Shown piece after piece: positions 13,061-28,007 of a DNA stretch of 64,000 bases (its first letter is position 1; the number at the start of each line of letters is the position of its first letter). The notes under the pieces are model-generated. The model had not been told where the DNA came from, did not search any database, and saw only the letters and a program-made list of their open reading frames with translations. The translations under genes were made by a program, and so were the position numbers. The stretch covers positions 1 to 64,000 of the forward strand of contig CAUYLG010062960.1 of assembly GCA_963573385.1 (NCBI GenBank). The letters are read 5' to 3'. The stretch is from Cacajao melanocephalus. Taxonomy: Eukaryota; Chordata; Mammalia; Primates; Pitheciidae.

Positions 13061-13884
13061 GCTGAGCTGATGAAACAATGGGGGCTCATTACATTTCTCA
13101 ACGCAAATTAAAGGGAAATGAGGAGAAAATATTATTTCTTTGGAAGTGAGAATAGTGTAGTCTCCCTTTTGGTGTTTTCAGAGTTCACTTCTAACCCATA
13201 GCCAAATGTTTAAGTGAAATCATGTTATTTTTTTAAGTACTGTAAAATATTAATTAATTTGCACTTAACTTGGCTTATCTAATCTTCCTCCCTTATGAGC
13301 TTAGTCTTGGAGCATGTTCACATACATTTTTCTGAAATCCTTACTTGGTCCATGCTGCAGAAGCCATGGGACTCCATTGCGGAGCTGGTCCCTCAGCTAT
13401 TTAATATTGATCCAGGTGCCCTGTGGGTGGGGCAGAGGGTGATCAGACAATGGCACCCATGAGCAAAGAGGACATTTCCCTTTTCTCCTTGTTCGGGATG
13501 GAGGAAGAAGACTCTGTTCACTGAAGGGCTCTGTATTTACAGCAGGTGTGGAATGTGTGTTTTCCACCTAAAACCACTGGAATCCGGGAGGTGAGTGTGT
13601 GGAGGAGGTGAGAGCATCAGTGTTGGTTACTGGGAACCAGGCCCTCTGAGCCTGAGTACCTGATAGCATCAGCCAGGGTACTAGTTACCGACAAAGTCTC
13701 ACTTCCCCCCTCCTATGCTTTCAGTGCCACTGTCTGAAAATGAAGCCATCCCTTAGAAGGTCCCTCCTTCCAGTCCCTGAGAGACCTCGATTTCCTAAGC
13801 CAAGAGCAGAGAACCATTGCCTCATTATTTATTTAAAATTTTTTTTTAAAAAACTTGTTTTGTATTTCTAGACATGGACCCATG
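13061..13884. other. Unique sequence, no gene seen
   Basis: Mostly unique DNA, AT-rich to 13,270 and mixed afterwards. A T/A-rich stretch around 13,825-13,870 precedes the next Alu monomer and may be its tail. Nothing else is recognisable. Confidence 0.5.
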
Positions 13885-14031
13885 GACTCGCTCTGTCGCC
13901 CAGGCTGGAGTGCACTGGTGTGATCATAGCTCATAGCTCACTATAATCTTGAACTCCTGGGCTCGAGTGATCCTCCTGCTTTAGCCTCCCTAGTAGATGG
14001 GATTACAAGCGCATGCCACCATGCCTGGCCC
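13885..14031 (-). mobile_element. Alu monomer or single-arm Alu fragment, antisense
   Basis: Only one arm is present. CTCGCTCTGTCGCCCAGGCT opens it, followed by a duplicated CATAGCTCATAGCTCA, CTCCTGCTTTAGCCTCCCTA and the end ATGCCACCATGCCTGGCC. The linker and second arm are missing. It is an old free monomer or a deletion product of a dimeric Alu. Confidence 0.8.
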
Positions 14032-14060
14032 CACACGGTTTGTTTTAAATGGCAGACACA

Positions 14061-14368
<308 letters not shown>

Positions 14369-14950
14369 ATGCTGAACACAGAACACAGGCTGTCGGGATG
14401 TGTGGCTCATCACTTGCTAGGTACTCATGGTCCCATCACTAAAGATGCAAAATAATCAGAATGCAGACGTGTAAGAGATTGAAGGAAGCTCCTGATTATA
14501 ATTAGGTCCTCAAGGTCAATGTGGAGAAACACTGATTCAGGGTGTCACAGACTTTGTAGGAAACAAAGCAGGGTATTTTAGGCACCGTGGGTTTCATTGT
14601 TGCTGTTTGTACTCCAGTTCTTGTGATTTGTATTCGGAGGGCTTTCGGGCCTGACACTGGGCTGCTGCCTCTCTTCAGGCCTTTGTTGATCTTCCTGCCT
14701 GCCTGTCTCGTGCGTAGAGCACAGATTCCGGCCAGCCCACTTCACGATGGCGAGAGCTTGGGCACATGACAAGGTCCCTTGAGCCCCAGCTCCTCACTAA
14801 CAGGGATTCAGCAACTTTCTCTTAGAACAGCCATGGGGGTGTGTGAGCTGGTACCTTTCAAGCAGTGGAAGCATCGTCTCTGCTGGGATCCTTTCAGTCA
14901 CAGGTGTCTGAAAACAGACTCAGACTAGTGTGAAGAACAAAGAGATTTAT
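14369..14950. other. Unique sequence, no gene seen
   Basis: No repeat or supported frame. Two small opposite-strand open frames (about 60 residues) overlap at 14578-14772. Confidence 0.5.
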
Positions 14951-15250
14951 GGCCGGGCGCGGTGGCTCACGCCTGTAATCCTAGCACTTTGGGAGGCCAA
15001 GGTAAGAGGATCACAAGGTCAGGAGTTTGAGACCAGCCTGATCAACATGGTGAAAACCCATCTCTACTAAAAATACAAAAATTAGCCAGGCATGGTGGCA
15101 TGTGCCTGTAGTCTCAGCTACTTAGGAGGCTGAGACAGGAGAATCGCTTTAACCCTGGAGGTGGAGGTTGTGGTGAGCCGAGATGGCACCATTGCACTCC
15201 AGTGAGACTCCATCTCAAAAAAAAAAAAGAAAAAGAAAAAGGAAAAAAGA
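14951..15250 (+). mobile_element. AluS SINE
   Basis: A complete head GGCCGGGCGCGGTGGCTCAC with a clear AluS body. About 15 bases of the usual CCTGGGCGACAGAG segment are missing near 15,199. The tail is an A/G-rich simple repeat. A target-site duplication related to AAAGAGATTT flanks it. Confidence 0.95.
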
Positions 15251-15482
15251 AAGAGAGATTTTAACTCACATGACCAGGAAGCCCAGGAGCGGTTCTGGCC
15301 TCTGGGATGACCGGCCACTGCGGCTAAAGATGACACTAAGTCCTTTCATTCTCTGTTTATACTCCCCACCCCATTTTCATGGGTTCACTCCTGTATTCTG
15401 GCTGGAAATGGGCTTTGCTCACATAATGGGGGAGGTTTGCCAGAGGTAGAAACACAACTAAGGTAGAGGGAAAATATCGATA
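15251..15482. other. Unique sequence
   Basis: Short unique spacer between an Alu and an L2 relic. No gene or repeat is recognised. Confidence 0.5.
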
Positions 15483-15800
15483 CAGCAGTTCCTGCCCTCA
15501 TAGAACTTACCAGCCAATGAAACAATGAATCCAAAAATCATCATAAAGTATCATGAATGTTCTAAAAGTGAAGTGTACCACAAGTAGGACCACATCCTAA
15601 GTGGACTCCAGCCTGGCTGATGTGCCAGGGAAGACTCTTTAGAGGAAGTGGCGGGGGAAGAGGAGTTAGCCTATAAGTAAGGGAGTGGAAAAGTGTTTTG
15701 GGCAGAGGGATCAGCATGTGCGAAGGACCAGACAGAGAACCTCAGGGCAGATCTGAGGAACCTGTCAGATCTTTCTCAGTCCAGTAGGACTGGCTAGAGC
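15483..15800 (+). repeat. L2 fragment
   Basis: It has the L2 motif order: TTCCTGCCCTCATAGAACTT, later GGAAGACTCTTTAGAGGAAG, then TGTGCGAAGGACCAGACAGA with CCTCAGGGCAGATCTGAGGA. L2 is an ancient LINE inactive in placental mammals. No reverse-transcriptase coding remains. Confidence 0.65.
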
Positions 15801-15807
15801 ACTGTGA

Positions 15808-16590
<783 letters not shown>

Positions 16591-16973
16591 CGCTGTTGGG
16601 CTGGTCAGCCAGGCCAGGTCCTAGGGGATCTGGGCCTCATCACAGAGCAGGAGAACATTTCAATCTGCACTCCAGAAAGAACACTATGTCTGTGGAACTG
16701 CAGTGTGAGATGCAAGCAGGGTGGCCGGTCCGTCAGGAGAGGACCGCTGTGGTCCAGCTGCCAGGTGACGGAGGAAGGAACGAGGTATCAGCCGAGCCAG
16801 GGATGGAAAGAAGGGTTTGGGTCCCAGGCAAACTTAGAAAAACAAGTCAGCAGGACTTGGGGACTGTTGGGGCCGGGGTGGCTGCCGGCAGGGGAGAGGC
16901 AGGGGATCACTGGATGATGTGGATCATTGTGATACGTATCCCTCATGTTCATTTTCCCCAGGAGAGAGTGCTG
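16591..16973. other. Unique sequence, no gene seen
   Basis: GC-moderate unique DNA. It holds part of a 195-residue open frame (16494-17081) that begins in the LTR and ends in a MIR, so the frame is not credible as a gene. Confidence 0.5.
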
Positions 16974-17154
16974 GCCAGTGGAAAGAACATTGGCTTTGAA
17001 ATTGACGAAACCTGGGTTGAATTCCCAACATTTCCACTTTCCAGCTTCCTCACCTTGGTTGTGTTTCTTATTTTTTTCTGAGCCTCAGTTTTCTCCTCCA
17101 TAAAATGGAGATAATAATACTGACTTCACAGGGCTCTTGAAAGAATTAAATGAC
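16974..17154 (+). repeat. MIR, nearly full length
   Basis: It follows MIR order: CAGTGGAAAGAACATTGGCT, then CTGGGTTGAATTCCCAACAT, GAGCCTCAGTTTTCTCCTCC, ATAAAATGGAGATAATAATA and AGAATTAAATGACA. Confidence 0.85.
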
Positions 17155-17544
17155 AGCCTAGGTGGCGCAGTGGGCTCAGGGTGGCCACGTGGGTGGTGCA
17201 GATGCCCTGGCTCCTCCTCCTTCCTCCTGCCTGACCAACCTCCGTTCCTGCAGTGCTGCCCCGGGTGCTCAGCGGCACCCGCCTCCTACTTCTCTCTCAC
17301 TCGCTTCCTGCACAGCTGGCTCTACCCCACCTGCAGCCTTTTTTCTCCTGGGACCTGCCCACAAATGGCTCTCTCCACTGTCCTGGAACCTTCAACAAAT
17401 ATTTTCTCACCTGTTACCCCTAAGTAGCCCAGGCTGTGAAAGCCACAAGCTGCAAAACGGGTATAGTCTTAGCGCCTTGAAAGGACCTGAAGTGCTTGGT
17501 AGATGGCTGCCGGCTGCAGTGTGTTTGTTCACTGGCTTATTCCT
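17155..17544. other. Unique sequence, no gene seen
   Basis: GC-richer DNA holding parts of two overlapping frames (17137-17427 and 17162-17620). No domain is recognised. Confidence 0.45.
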
Positions 17545-17655
17545 GCATCTAGGCATCCACTCCCTCAACAAACACTCAGAGTGGGCGAGGCATTGTCTCG
17601 CACCGGGAACACAGAGCTGAACGGAAATGTGGTTCTCACCTCATGAAGTTTACTG
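17545..17655 (+). repeat. L2-like fragment
   Basis: The stretch reads as the worn motif of a segment ending in repeated-family words such as CTCCCTCAACAAACACTCAG and GAACACAGAGCTGAACGGAA. The match is weak. Confidence 0.45.
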
Positions 17656-18180
17656 ATTCTACCAGGCAACCAGCCCTCTCTGAGCTCATGAATCTTCTGG
17701 ATGCACTGATTTCATGGCTTCACTCTCTGGCTTTAACATCCCCGCAGGTAAAGGGAGAGAGAGCTGGGAGGCGCGTGAATGTGATTCTCCAGTCTCATCC
17801 GGGGTAGGTGGGCAGAAGGAAACACAGGCAGGTTCCCAGGAGGTGGGACAAAAGCTGGAGCGTCCTTGAGAAAGCAGATACCCCCGTCCTACCTTTCAGA
17901 CACATTTCTGTCTTCATTTGTGACATTTTTCTCCACCCCGTTTCTTGCCACTTCCCTGTCATAATCATTGCTCTTGGTCTGGTAAGCTGAGAAGGCAGGA
18001 CACAAATTTGATTTACTTACAACAATGTTTTAAGAGCGTGAGCATAAAAACATGTGGTTTCCTGGGACTATCTGTCCCAGGAAGTTGGCTGGGATGTTAA
18101 GGAGTTGGCTGGCACAAAGCGTAAGTGCCTACCACTTCCTGCCCTCCCGGGGAGGCTTGCCTTGCTCTTCTGAGCACTTT
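17656..18180. other. Unique sequence with a 10-bp hairpin
   Basis: No gene or transposon is seen. A perfect hairpin lies at 18059-18083, with arms TTCCTGGGAC and GTCCCAGGAA around a 5-base loop. Directly after it AGTTGGCTGG occurs twice (18083 and 18103). Confidence 0.6.
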
Positions 18181-18744
<564 letters not shown>

Positions 18745-18850
18745 GTTCATTGGTGAATTCATTTATTCTACTAATTATTGTGCCAAGTACTATAGGGGTT
18801 ACTAAGAATAAAAATTGTCCCTATCCTGGAGGACCTAAAAGAGACCAGAG
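18745..18850 (+). repeat. L2-like fragment
   Basis: It resembles the common L2 segment: ATTCATTTATTCTACTAATT, then TGTGCCAAGTACTATAGGGG and AATTGTCCCTATCCTGGAGG. Confidence 0.55.
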
Positions 18851-18944
18851 AGAAAAAGGCAAGTAGACATGAATATGTGTTTTGCTTTGAGAATTATGCG
18901 AAAAAGCTGACATGAGATAGACACCTCACGTTTAATGTACTCCG

Positions 18945-19085
18945 CTTCATTTGACATCAGTTCCTGCTAGCTTCCCTAACAAAATTTCACTTTACAGATG
19001 AGGAAACTCAAGTTCAGAGAGTAATTTTTCCAGGAACTGGGGTTCCAACACAGATCTGCTGACTCCGAAGCCTATTAAATCCACC
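18945..19085 (-). repeat. MIR fragment, antisense
   Basis: The antisense MIR core TTTACAGATGAGGAAACTCA is clear, followed by GGAACTGGGGTTCCAACACA and a diverged end. Confidence 0.75.
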
Positions 19086-19118
19086 TGTGAAGAATCAAGT
19101 TAAACAACAGTTGAAAGC

Positions 19119-19396
19119 GGCCAGGTGCAGCACTTTGGGAGGCTGAGGCAGGAGGATCACCTGAGGTCAGGAATTCGAGACCAGCCTAGCTAACGTGGTG
19201 AAACCCCGTCTCTATTAAAAATGTAAAATTAGCTAGTCATGGTGGCACAAGCCTGTAATCCCAGCTACTCAGGAGGCTGAGGCAGGAGAAAAGCTGGAAC
19301 CCGGGAGACAGAGGTTGCAGTTAAGCTGAGATCGGGCCACTGCTCCCCAGCCTGGGTGGCAGAGGGAGACTCCATCTCAACAACAACAACAACAAC
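19119..19396 (+). mobile_element. AluS SINE with a 22-bp head deletion and (CAA)n tail
   Basis: After GGCCAGGTGC the sequence jumps to AGCACTTTGGGAGG, so 22 bases that include part of the pol III A box are absent. The rest of the dimer is present and the tail is a (CAA)n run at 19378-19396. A plausible duplication related to CAACAGTTGAAAG flanks it. Confidence 0.92.
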
Positions 19397-19734
19397 CAGA
19401 TGAAAGGAAACGGGGGGCATTACAAAATATTCGTCCTTTTTCAAAAGAATTCAGTTCTTGACTCATCAATTTTGAGTGATTCTAGACCTTTTATGATATA
19501 GTTTTCAAGCAGCTGATTTACCTCCATGATTTCAGGAACACCCCGGTGTGTTGTACACAAGGCTTTGCTTGCTGGGGCGGGTGTTGTTCCATCTAGACCA
19601 GCATGCAGCCAAGGCTTCTTCTGGCCTCCGTTGCTGATTCCAAAAGTTCATGTGAGGAGTGAAGAGGGATTTTAGAGCCAGAAGGGAATTGAGTTTCTGT
19701 CAGCGAACTCTCTCCTTATAAAAGCATGGACATT
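19397..19734. other. Unique sequence containing the donor of a templated insertion
   Basis: The segment 19510-19546 reappears, mainly inverted, inside the next Alu (see 19752-19801). No gene is seen. Confidence 0.7.
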
Positions 19735-20170
<436 letters not shown>

Positions 20171-20819
20171 GTCATTACTCAGCACAGTAAAGGAGCAAGT
20201 CATCTGCGACTCACAGAAGTGCTAGGAACAATCCTACTCACTTATCTGATGGAAGCTACCGCAGTCCCGAACCTACCGCAGTCCCATTATTCCCAATCAT
20301 TTACATGTTCCGAGGCACCTGCAGCCAGTCTCTACGTGCCCTTTGGCAGGAGTCAGACTTCCCTGGTGCCATGTGGACTCAGTGCAGCGAGCCGCCGCAG
20401 CCCCGTTTCGTCTCTTCTGTGCATTAAGGGATCCGTTTACATTTAATTGAAGCTTGGCATACTCTGAGCTGAGGTGGCCTTGCTTTGGCCTTCTGAAAAA
20501 AGCATGCAGCTTTGGCCTATGAGTTTGAGTTTCATAGAGTAGCTTCCAATACCGGAGGGAAACTGGCCTATGACTCTCTGGAGTCTTTCTGAATTGAACA
20601 AAAACTCTGTGTATGCCTTCTTTGCTGTTTCTTTCCCAGAAGCGTGAAGTCCCCCAGATTCCAAGGCGGTGTGGCTGGGAGAGCCCAGGGCCGGTGGGAG
20701 CCAGGCGTGCCTTCACGCCAGCACGTGAGCAGCCCTGCGCTGTCTCCCGGCCTCATGGCCAGGCTATTAGAGCAGAAGCTCCCTCGGCCCCGCCTCCCCA
20801 CACCCTTGGAGTTGAGGAG
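20171..20819. other. Unique sequence, no gene seen
   Basis: A 13-base direct repeat CTACCGCAGTCCC occurs at 20256 and 20273. Several overlapping frames of 70-195 residues occur on both strands between 20,297 and 21,268; none has a recognisable domain. Confidence 0.5.
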
Positions 20820-20905
20820 GAAGTGAGAAAGGGCTTGGCTTGGTGCCTGGCACACAGCAACCCTCCATAAAATGCCAGCTATTACTATTGCTATTGTTGC
20901 TATTA
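20820..20905 (+). repeat. MIR 3' fragment
   Basis: It has the MIR end pattern: TTGGTGCCTGGCACACAGCA, TAAAATGCCAGCTATTACTA and an ATTGCTATTGTTGCTATTAT trailer. Confidence 0.7.
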
Positions 20906-21268
20906 TCCTCACGACTTCTCCATCTTCTGCACCACCCACAGGCTGCTTTGCTGTGAACACGGGGACGTGGAGAAGAGTGAATGAGATAGTGGGATGGGAG
21001 CGACCGAGTGTGAAGGTTAGGGAGGGAAATGAAACAGCCCACAGCCCTGCTGTACTCAGCACCTTCTCCCTGCCTGCAAAGTCCTTCCTGGCATCTTGGG
21101 AAATCCTGACTGCCCCACAAGGCCCCCGCCTGCTCCCTTGCTTCTGCACAGACACTTGGGAGGCGTACTTGCCACCTGAATGGCTCTTCCCCTGTGCTGC
21201 CTTCTCCAGGGCCCACTCAGGCCTGCGGCTGTGGAGACCCTATGTGTCATGCATTTGCCGTTGAACAT
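20906..21268. other. Unique sequence, no gene seen
   Basis: Moderately GC-rich unique DNA. Overlapping frames occur on both strands but nothing is recognisable. Confidence 0.45.
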
Positions 21269-21554
21269 CTTATTTATTCATTTATTTCTTTATGGCAGGG
21301 TCTCACTTTGTCTCCCAGGCTGGAGGACAGTGGCATGAACACGACTTACTGCAGCCTTGACCTCCTGGCCTCAAGCAGTCCTCCCACCTCAGCGTTCCAA
21401 CTAATTGGGGCTGCAGGCACGCACCACCATGGTTGGCTAATTAAAAATCATTTTTTTTTTGTAGAGATGGGAGTCTTGGTATGTTGCCCAGGCTGGCCTC
21501 GAACTCCTGGGCTCAAGCGAGTCTCCTGCCTCCGCCTCCCAAAGTGCTGGGATT
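21269..21554 (-). mobile_element. AluJ SINE, head-truncated, antisense
   Basis: Highly diverged antisense dimer: AGGGTCTCACTTTGTCTCCC, ACTGCAGCCTTGACCTCCTG, a 10-base T run and GTAGAGATGGGAGTCTTGGT. It stops abruptly after AAAGTGCTGGGATTCA. Confidence 0.9.
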
Positions 21555-21574
21555 CATCTCTTAAATTCTCACAT

Positions 21575-22130
<556 letters not shown>

Positions 22131-22229
22131 TCGATTTTCTTATGCATGCATTTCTGTGTTTACCATATCTTTTTCAATGAGCTTGCATTACTTGTGTGGT
22201 GTCATTGAAAATAATGCTAATAATTACTG

Positions 22230-22440
22230 ACAGCACTCTGGACAAGTGTCAGCTCATTTATTCCTCACATAACCCAAGGATGAGGACCTTGTGATTATCA
22301 ACCTTGTTTTCTAGAGGAGAAGGCAAATGGCTGAAGTGTGAGATGATTCACCTGCTGTCATCCAGTCCATAGTGGCAGAGCTGGGGCTTAGACCCGGCGG
22401 GCCTGACTCCCCAGGCCTGCTGTTGACCGCGGAGCTTACT
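22230..22440 (-). repeat. MIR, antisense
   Basis: Order fits antisense MIR: AGCTCATTTATTCCTCACAT, then GATTATCAACCTTGTTTTCT, GTCATCCAGTCCATAGTGGC and GAGCTGGGGCTTAGACCCGG. Confidence 0.75.
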
Positions 22441-22477
22441 GCTTCCACGTGGAAGAGAGAGGTTTTGTCTTAAGAAT

Positions 22478-22770
22478 ACAGGAAGCATTTCATTGGTATG
22501 AAATATCCATAATGGGCAAATCCACAGATACGGAAAGCAGATTTGTAGTTGCCAGGGTATGGGGTGGACGATGGGAGATGCAGAGTGACTGTAAATGGGT
22601 ACAGCGTTTCCTTTCAGGGTAGAAGGAACGTTCTGGAACTTGATAGTGGTGATGATTGCACAACACCATGAATGTACTAAATGTTACTACTAATAAGTTT
22701 TGTATTATTTGTACCTGACCACCATAAAACAAATGAGAAAAAAGAACAAGAAAAGAAAAAGAAGCTGTTA
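22478..22770 (+). mobile_element. L1M-type LINE 3' end fragment
   Basis: The sequence carries the familiar L1 3' pattern: AAATCCACAGATACGGAAAG, TTGTAGTTGCCAGGGTATGG, GTGACTGTAAATGGGTACAG, GGAACTTGATAGTGGTGATG, TGCACAACACCATGAATGTA. It ends in an A-rich stretch. No L1 coding is present. Confidence 0.75.
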
Positions 22771-22811
22771 CTACGTGTTTCTGGGGGCAAATATATTTTG
22801 GAAGCTCTTTT

Positions 22812-23118
22812 ATTTTCTTTCTTTTTTTTTTTTTTTGAGATGGGGTCTTGCTCTGTTGTCCAGGCTAGAGTATAGTGGTGCGATCTTGGCTCATCGCAAC
22901 CTCCAGCTCTCAGGTTCAAGCACTTCTCCTGCCTCAGCCTCCAGAGTAGCTGGGATTATAGGCATGCGTCACCACGGCTGGCTAATTTTTGTATTTTTAG
23001 TAGAGATGGGGTTTCACCATGTTGGCCAGGCTGGTCTTGAACTCCTGACCTCAAGTGTTCTGCCCACCTTGACTTCCCAAAGTGCTGGGATTACAGGTAT
23101 GAGCCATGGTGCCTGGCT
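22812..23118 (-). mobile_element. AluS SINE, antisense
   Basis: A full antisense dimer with a GATGGGGTCTTGCTCTGTTG start and an end at CCATGGTGCCTGGCT. The duplication GAAGCTCTTTTA / GCAGCTCTTTTC flanks it. Confidence 0.94.
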
Positions 23119-23269
23119 GGCAGCTCTTTTCAAGAGAGAAAAAAATCTCTTGAATGCAGAAAAAGCAGCAGCCGCAGCCCATGGGATTGAAAGCAGCATG
23201 GGAACAGATGGCCACTGGAATTATTATTTACTCTGCCAAAGGGGTCTGCAGGTGAAAACTCACACTAGC

Positions 23270-23482
23270 TAAGGGTTACAGTGTGCTAAATGCTAAGTTC
23301 TTTATGTGGATTATTTCATCAAATGTTCATAAGAACCCTGGGAATAGTTATTTTTATCATACCCATTTCACAGATGAGGAAACCGAGCTGTAGAGAGGTT
23401 AAGTGGTTATCACAACACTAGCAAGTGGCTCTGCTGGGCTTTGATTCCAGGTGGTCTGACCTCCAGGTCCACACTCTCACTT
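23270..23482 (-). repeat. MIR, antisense
   Basis: It has TTATTTCATCAAATGTTCAT, the strong core CCATTTCACAGATGAGGAAA, GAGAGGTTAAGTGGTTATCA and a diverged end. Confidence 0.85.
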
Positions 23483-24374
23483 GTGTGTCCTCATCTATTA
23501 CGTGAGAGCACAGCACCCACAGGCAAGTCCCACTTCATCTAGAGAAACAGTCCCACTTTATTCTTCCTGCTTTCAGCAGTAACTGCTTGTCCAGCAGGGA
23601 TAAGTGCTTCAGAAAGACTGAGCTCGGCGAAACTGCTGAGCACGGGAACTCTGGTGAGGCTCTGCCGGATGATGGCAAGTCATGTTCCCATTAACCTTGT
23701 GCCCTGAAGGTTGCCTTTGGTGGGAAGCGGCAGAGAAGACGTGAGTTTCTTGCCAGTTCCTCCCGGTGGAGAGCCTGCCGGTGGAGAGCCTGCGGGTGGA
23801 GAGCCCGCCAGGCCTCTTGACTTGTGGTCCTGTCTCTGGCCGGCACAGTGATTGCTTTGCCTAGGCAAGTGTGGCATGACGTCCCTCACTGTGATGGCCC
23901 GTGCAGCTGCCCGGGACAGGTGTGCAGAGACAGCTCCACCAAGGCAGGGTGAGAAGAGAGTTTCGAAGATTGGAAAACAAAATAAAAAGCCAAACCCACA
24001 ACCTTCTGTGTAGATCTTGTTTAAAGTCCTGGCGGGGAGGGGCGTGTTGGAGTTATTATGCTCTGTGCATGTGACGAGAAACCAGGGCAAGCCACTGTTA
24101 ATTTTATAATTCAAGTTCTGTTTGAATAAATAACCATGAAAACCGGAATCATTACTCCATGCTCTGCAAATATTTGCTCTCCATGTAAGGGTTTATGGCA
24201 GAAGAATGAAGTCTTGCTTCCTCAAACTTCAGAAAAGAGAGAGTACAGATCTCAGGGAAACTCCAGACAGAAACTGAGGGGGTTCTGGAAAGCCTCTGAG
24301 GGTAAATGATGCAAGGGTCATCCCTCTGTTGCTTGACAGTAGGGGAATAATCATATCCTGGCCATTTCTGGATT
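23483..24374. other. Unique sequence with a minisatellite
   Basis: No gene is supported. A 144-residue minus-strand frame (23680-24114) gains its Gly/Ser/Pro repeat from the minisatellite at 23764 and lacks any domain. Confidence 0.5.
23764..23808. repeat. 15-bp minisatellite, three copies
   Basis: Units of CGGTGGAGAGCCTGC lie at 23764 and 23779 as perfect copies, and at 23794 with two changes. On the minus strand it encodes repeated AGSPP. Confidence 0.9.
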
Positions 24375-26060
<1,686 letters not shown>

Positions 26061-27347
26061 ATGTCGCCGGTCTCTGGCTTGGGTACACACACAGGTCATG
26101 TGCTGGTTTCCGGGATGAGAGGATAGGACAAGCAGGTCTCAGGTCTGGTTGAGGGTGGCGAAGCGTGAGAGAGTGAGCTCGGGTTTGCGCACACGAAGTC
26201 AGTGCCTGCGAGACACACCAGGAGAAATACTGACTGAGATTGACAGAAACAGAGAGGTGGAGACAAAAGCCAAAGGGACACCAGCATCGAAGGAAACCCT
26301 TCAAAAGAGACTGAGAAGGAAGAGACACAGAGGTAGGAGGAAGACCCAGGGAAGCGGGTAACCCAAGGCGGGACACCAAGTAAACTCAGGACGACCAAGA
26401 AGTGCTCTTCTGTCCTGAGTGTGTGACAAGGGCAGTGTCCTAGGAGTTGGTGCTGGTGTGGGGAGGATCTAGATTGGGTTGACAAGTTGTCCAAGGTGAG
26501 AATGTGGAAGCAGGAAGTGAAGACCGTGTCTGTCAAGAACTTCAGCCATGAATAATGGAGGGAAAATAGAGGATTGAGTTTGGGGAGCAGCAATCCTCAA
26601 AAGAGGTTCCGGCTCCCATTCCGCCCCACCCACCCTCCATGCCCTCCCTCCCTGCTTCTCTTTCAATGGGGGGATCAAGGAAGGGGCCAGAGGAGCTGGA
26701 GCAGGTAGAGCTCCAGATTCAGGAAGGAGAGGGAACGATCCATAGGGGAAGTTGTAGGGGATGCGCTCCCACCCTGGGTGCCGAGAGGAGGAAAGGAAGG
26801 GGCAGATGCAGATGAGCCTGGGGGTTGGGCCTGGAGCTGGGAACGTCATCTCCTCATCCTTCCTAGCCTTGACTTGCTCCTGTGCATTGGGGTCACATGC
26901 ATTCCTGCCCACATGTGCCGCCCTTTCTCCCTGTCACCCCCTGCATCTGCTCAGTGCATTCGCCTTTTTCTGCATGTGCTTCATTTCATCTTTAAATGCA
27001 AAGGCATATCCAGATTTTGTGGGACCCGAAGTGTACACAATTTGGGATGGTCTCTTTCAGAAAAAGAATGCTAAAATATATCACTATGGCAAATCTTACA
27101 GAAATACACGGAGATGTGAACGCAGTTCTGTGGCCCTTCCTGGGATGTTGAAATGGATCCTTGTAAGCTAGGAAGCCTGAAGGATAAGCTGCATTAGCTT
27201 TTTGTTAAGCCTTCCTCCATTTAAATGTGAAAATTCTTCCCAAACTTCAAACTTGAACAACAAAAAACAAAATAAAACAAAGAAAGAAACCCCAACACAA
27301 ACAAAAACTTCCTCCCTGAAGTTCCTCCCATTGGAAGGAAGTAAGGA
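26061..27347. other. Unique sequence, no gene seen
   Basis: Moderately GC-rich, purine-biased unique DNA. Opposite-strand frames of 136-170 residues occur (for example 25867-26379 and 26469-26912 minus, 26761-27171 plus). None has recognisable domains or splice structure. Confidence 0.45.
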
Positions 27348-27490
27348 GAGCCTTAGTTTCCCCATCTGGAGAACGGAGCTAAGAGTCTATCTCCACATCC
27401 TGAGGATTCAATGAGGCAGCATATGAGACAGAACCTGGCATAGTTCCCTTCCCATAATTGGTGCTTACAAAATGATTGCTGAAGAAATAA
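27348..27490 (+). repeat. MIR fragment
   Basis: It has CCTTAGTTTCCCCATCTGGA, ATCCTGAGGATTCAATGAGG and AGAACCTGGCATAGTTCCCT in MIR order. Confidence 0.75.
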
Positions 27491-27529
27491 AGGGATGTAT
27501 GAACCTAACTCCCTTTCCTCATGTATCAC

Positions 27530-27826
27530 TTTTTTTTTTTTTTGACAGGGTCTCACTGTGTTACCCAGACTGCAGTGCGGTGGTGTAATCATAGCTCACT
27601 GCAGCCTCCAACTCCTGGGCAAAAGTGATCCCCCCATATCGGCCTCTGGAGTAGCTGGGACTGCACGTGTGCGCCACCACACCTGGCTAACTTTTGTTTT
27701 GTTTTTTTGTGGTAACGGGGTTTCACTATGTTGGCCGGGCTGGTCTCAAACTCCTAGCTTAAGTGATCTTCCTGCCTCGGCCTCCCCAAGTGCTGGGACT
27801 ACAAGGGCAAAGCACCGCACCTGGCC
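27530..27826 (-). mobile_element. AluJ SINE, antisense
   Basis: Diverged antisense dimer: GACAGGGTCTCACTGTGTTA, TGTAATCATAGCTCACTGCA, a GTTTTGTTTTTTTGTGGTAA linker, end at CACCGCACCTGGCC. A short duplication around TATCACTTT flanks it. Confidence 0.93.
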
Positions 27827-27854
27827 TCACTTATCACTTTGACTCACCCGTGAG

Positions 27855-27990
27855 TTATCTGCATGTTCATCTTATCTTTCCCGTTAGACTCCGAATACCT
27901 TGAGCACGTCTTGTTATTTTTGAGTCCTTCACAAGGTCTATCAGTGTGTCTTGCATACGATGGGTATTCAATAAATTTATTGAATGAATG
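27855..27990 (+). repeat. L2 3' end fragment
   Basis: The typical L2 3' terminus is visible: TTAGACTCCGAATACCTTGA, AGTGTGTCTTGCATACGATG and GGTATTCAATAAATTTATTG. Confidence 0.75.
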
Positions 27991-28007
27991 GATGGATGGA
28001 TGAATGG
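27981..28007 (+). repeat. Short (TGGA)n tract
   Basis: A run of TGAATGAATGGATGGATGGA type at the 3' end of the L2 fragment, consistent with microsatellite growth from the L2 terminal repeat. Confidence 0.85.

Noticed and set aside
20568..21264. Stack of 130-195 residue frames on both strands
   Set aside because: Several mutually overlapping frames on opposite strands point to base composition rather than a gene.
22700..23272. 190-residue open frame on the plus strand
   Set aside because: It runs from an L1 tail through an antisense Alu.
23680..24114. Gly/Ser/Pro-repeat protein on the minus strand
   Set aside because: The repeat is a three-copy 15-bp minisatellite; nothing else suggests coding.
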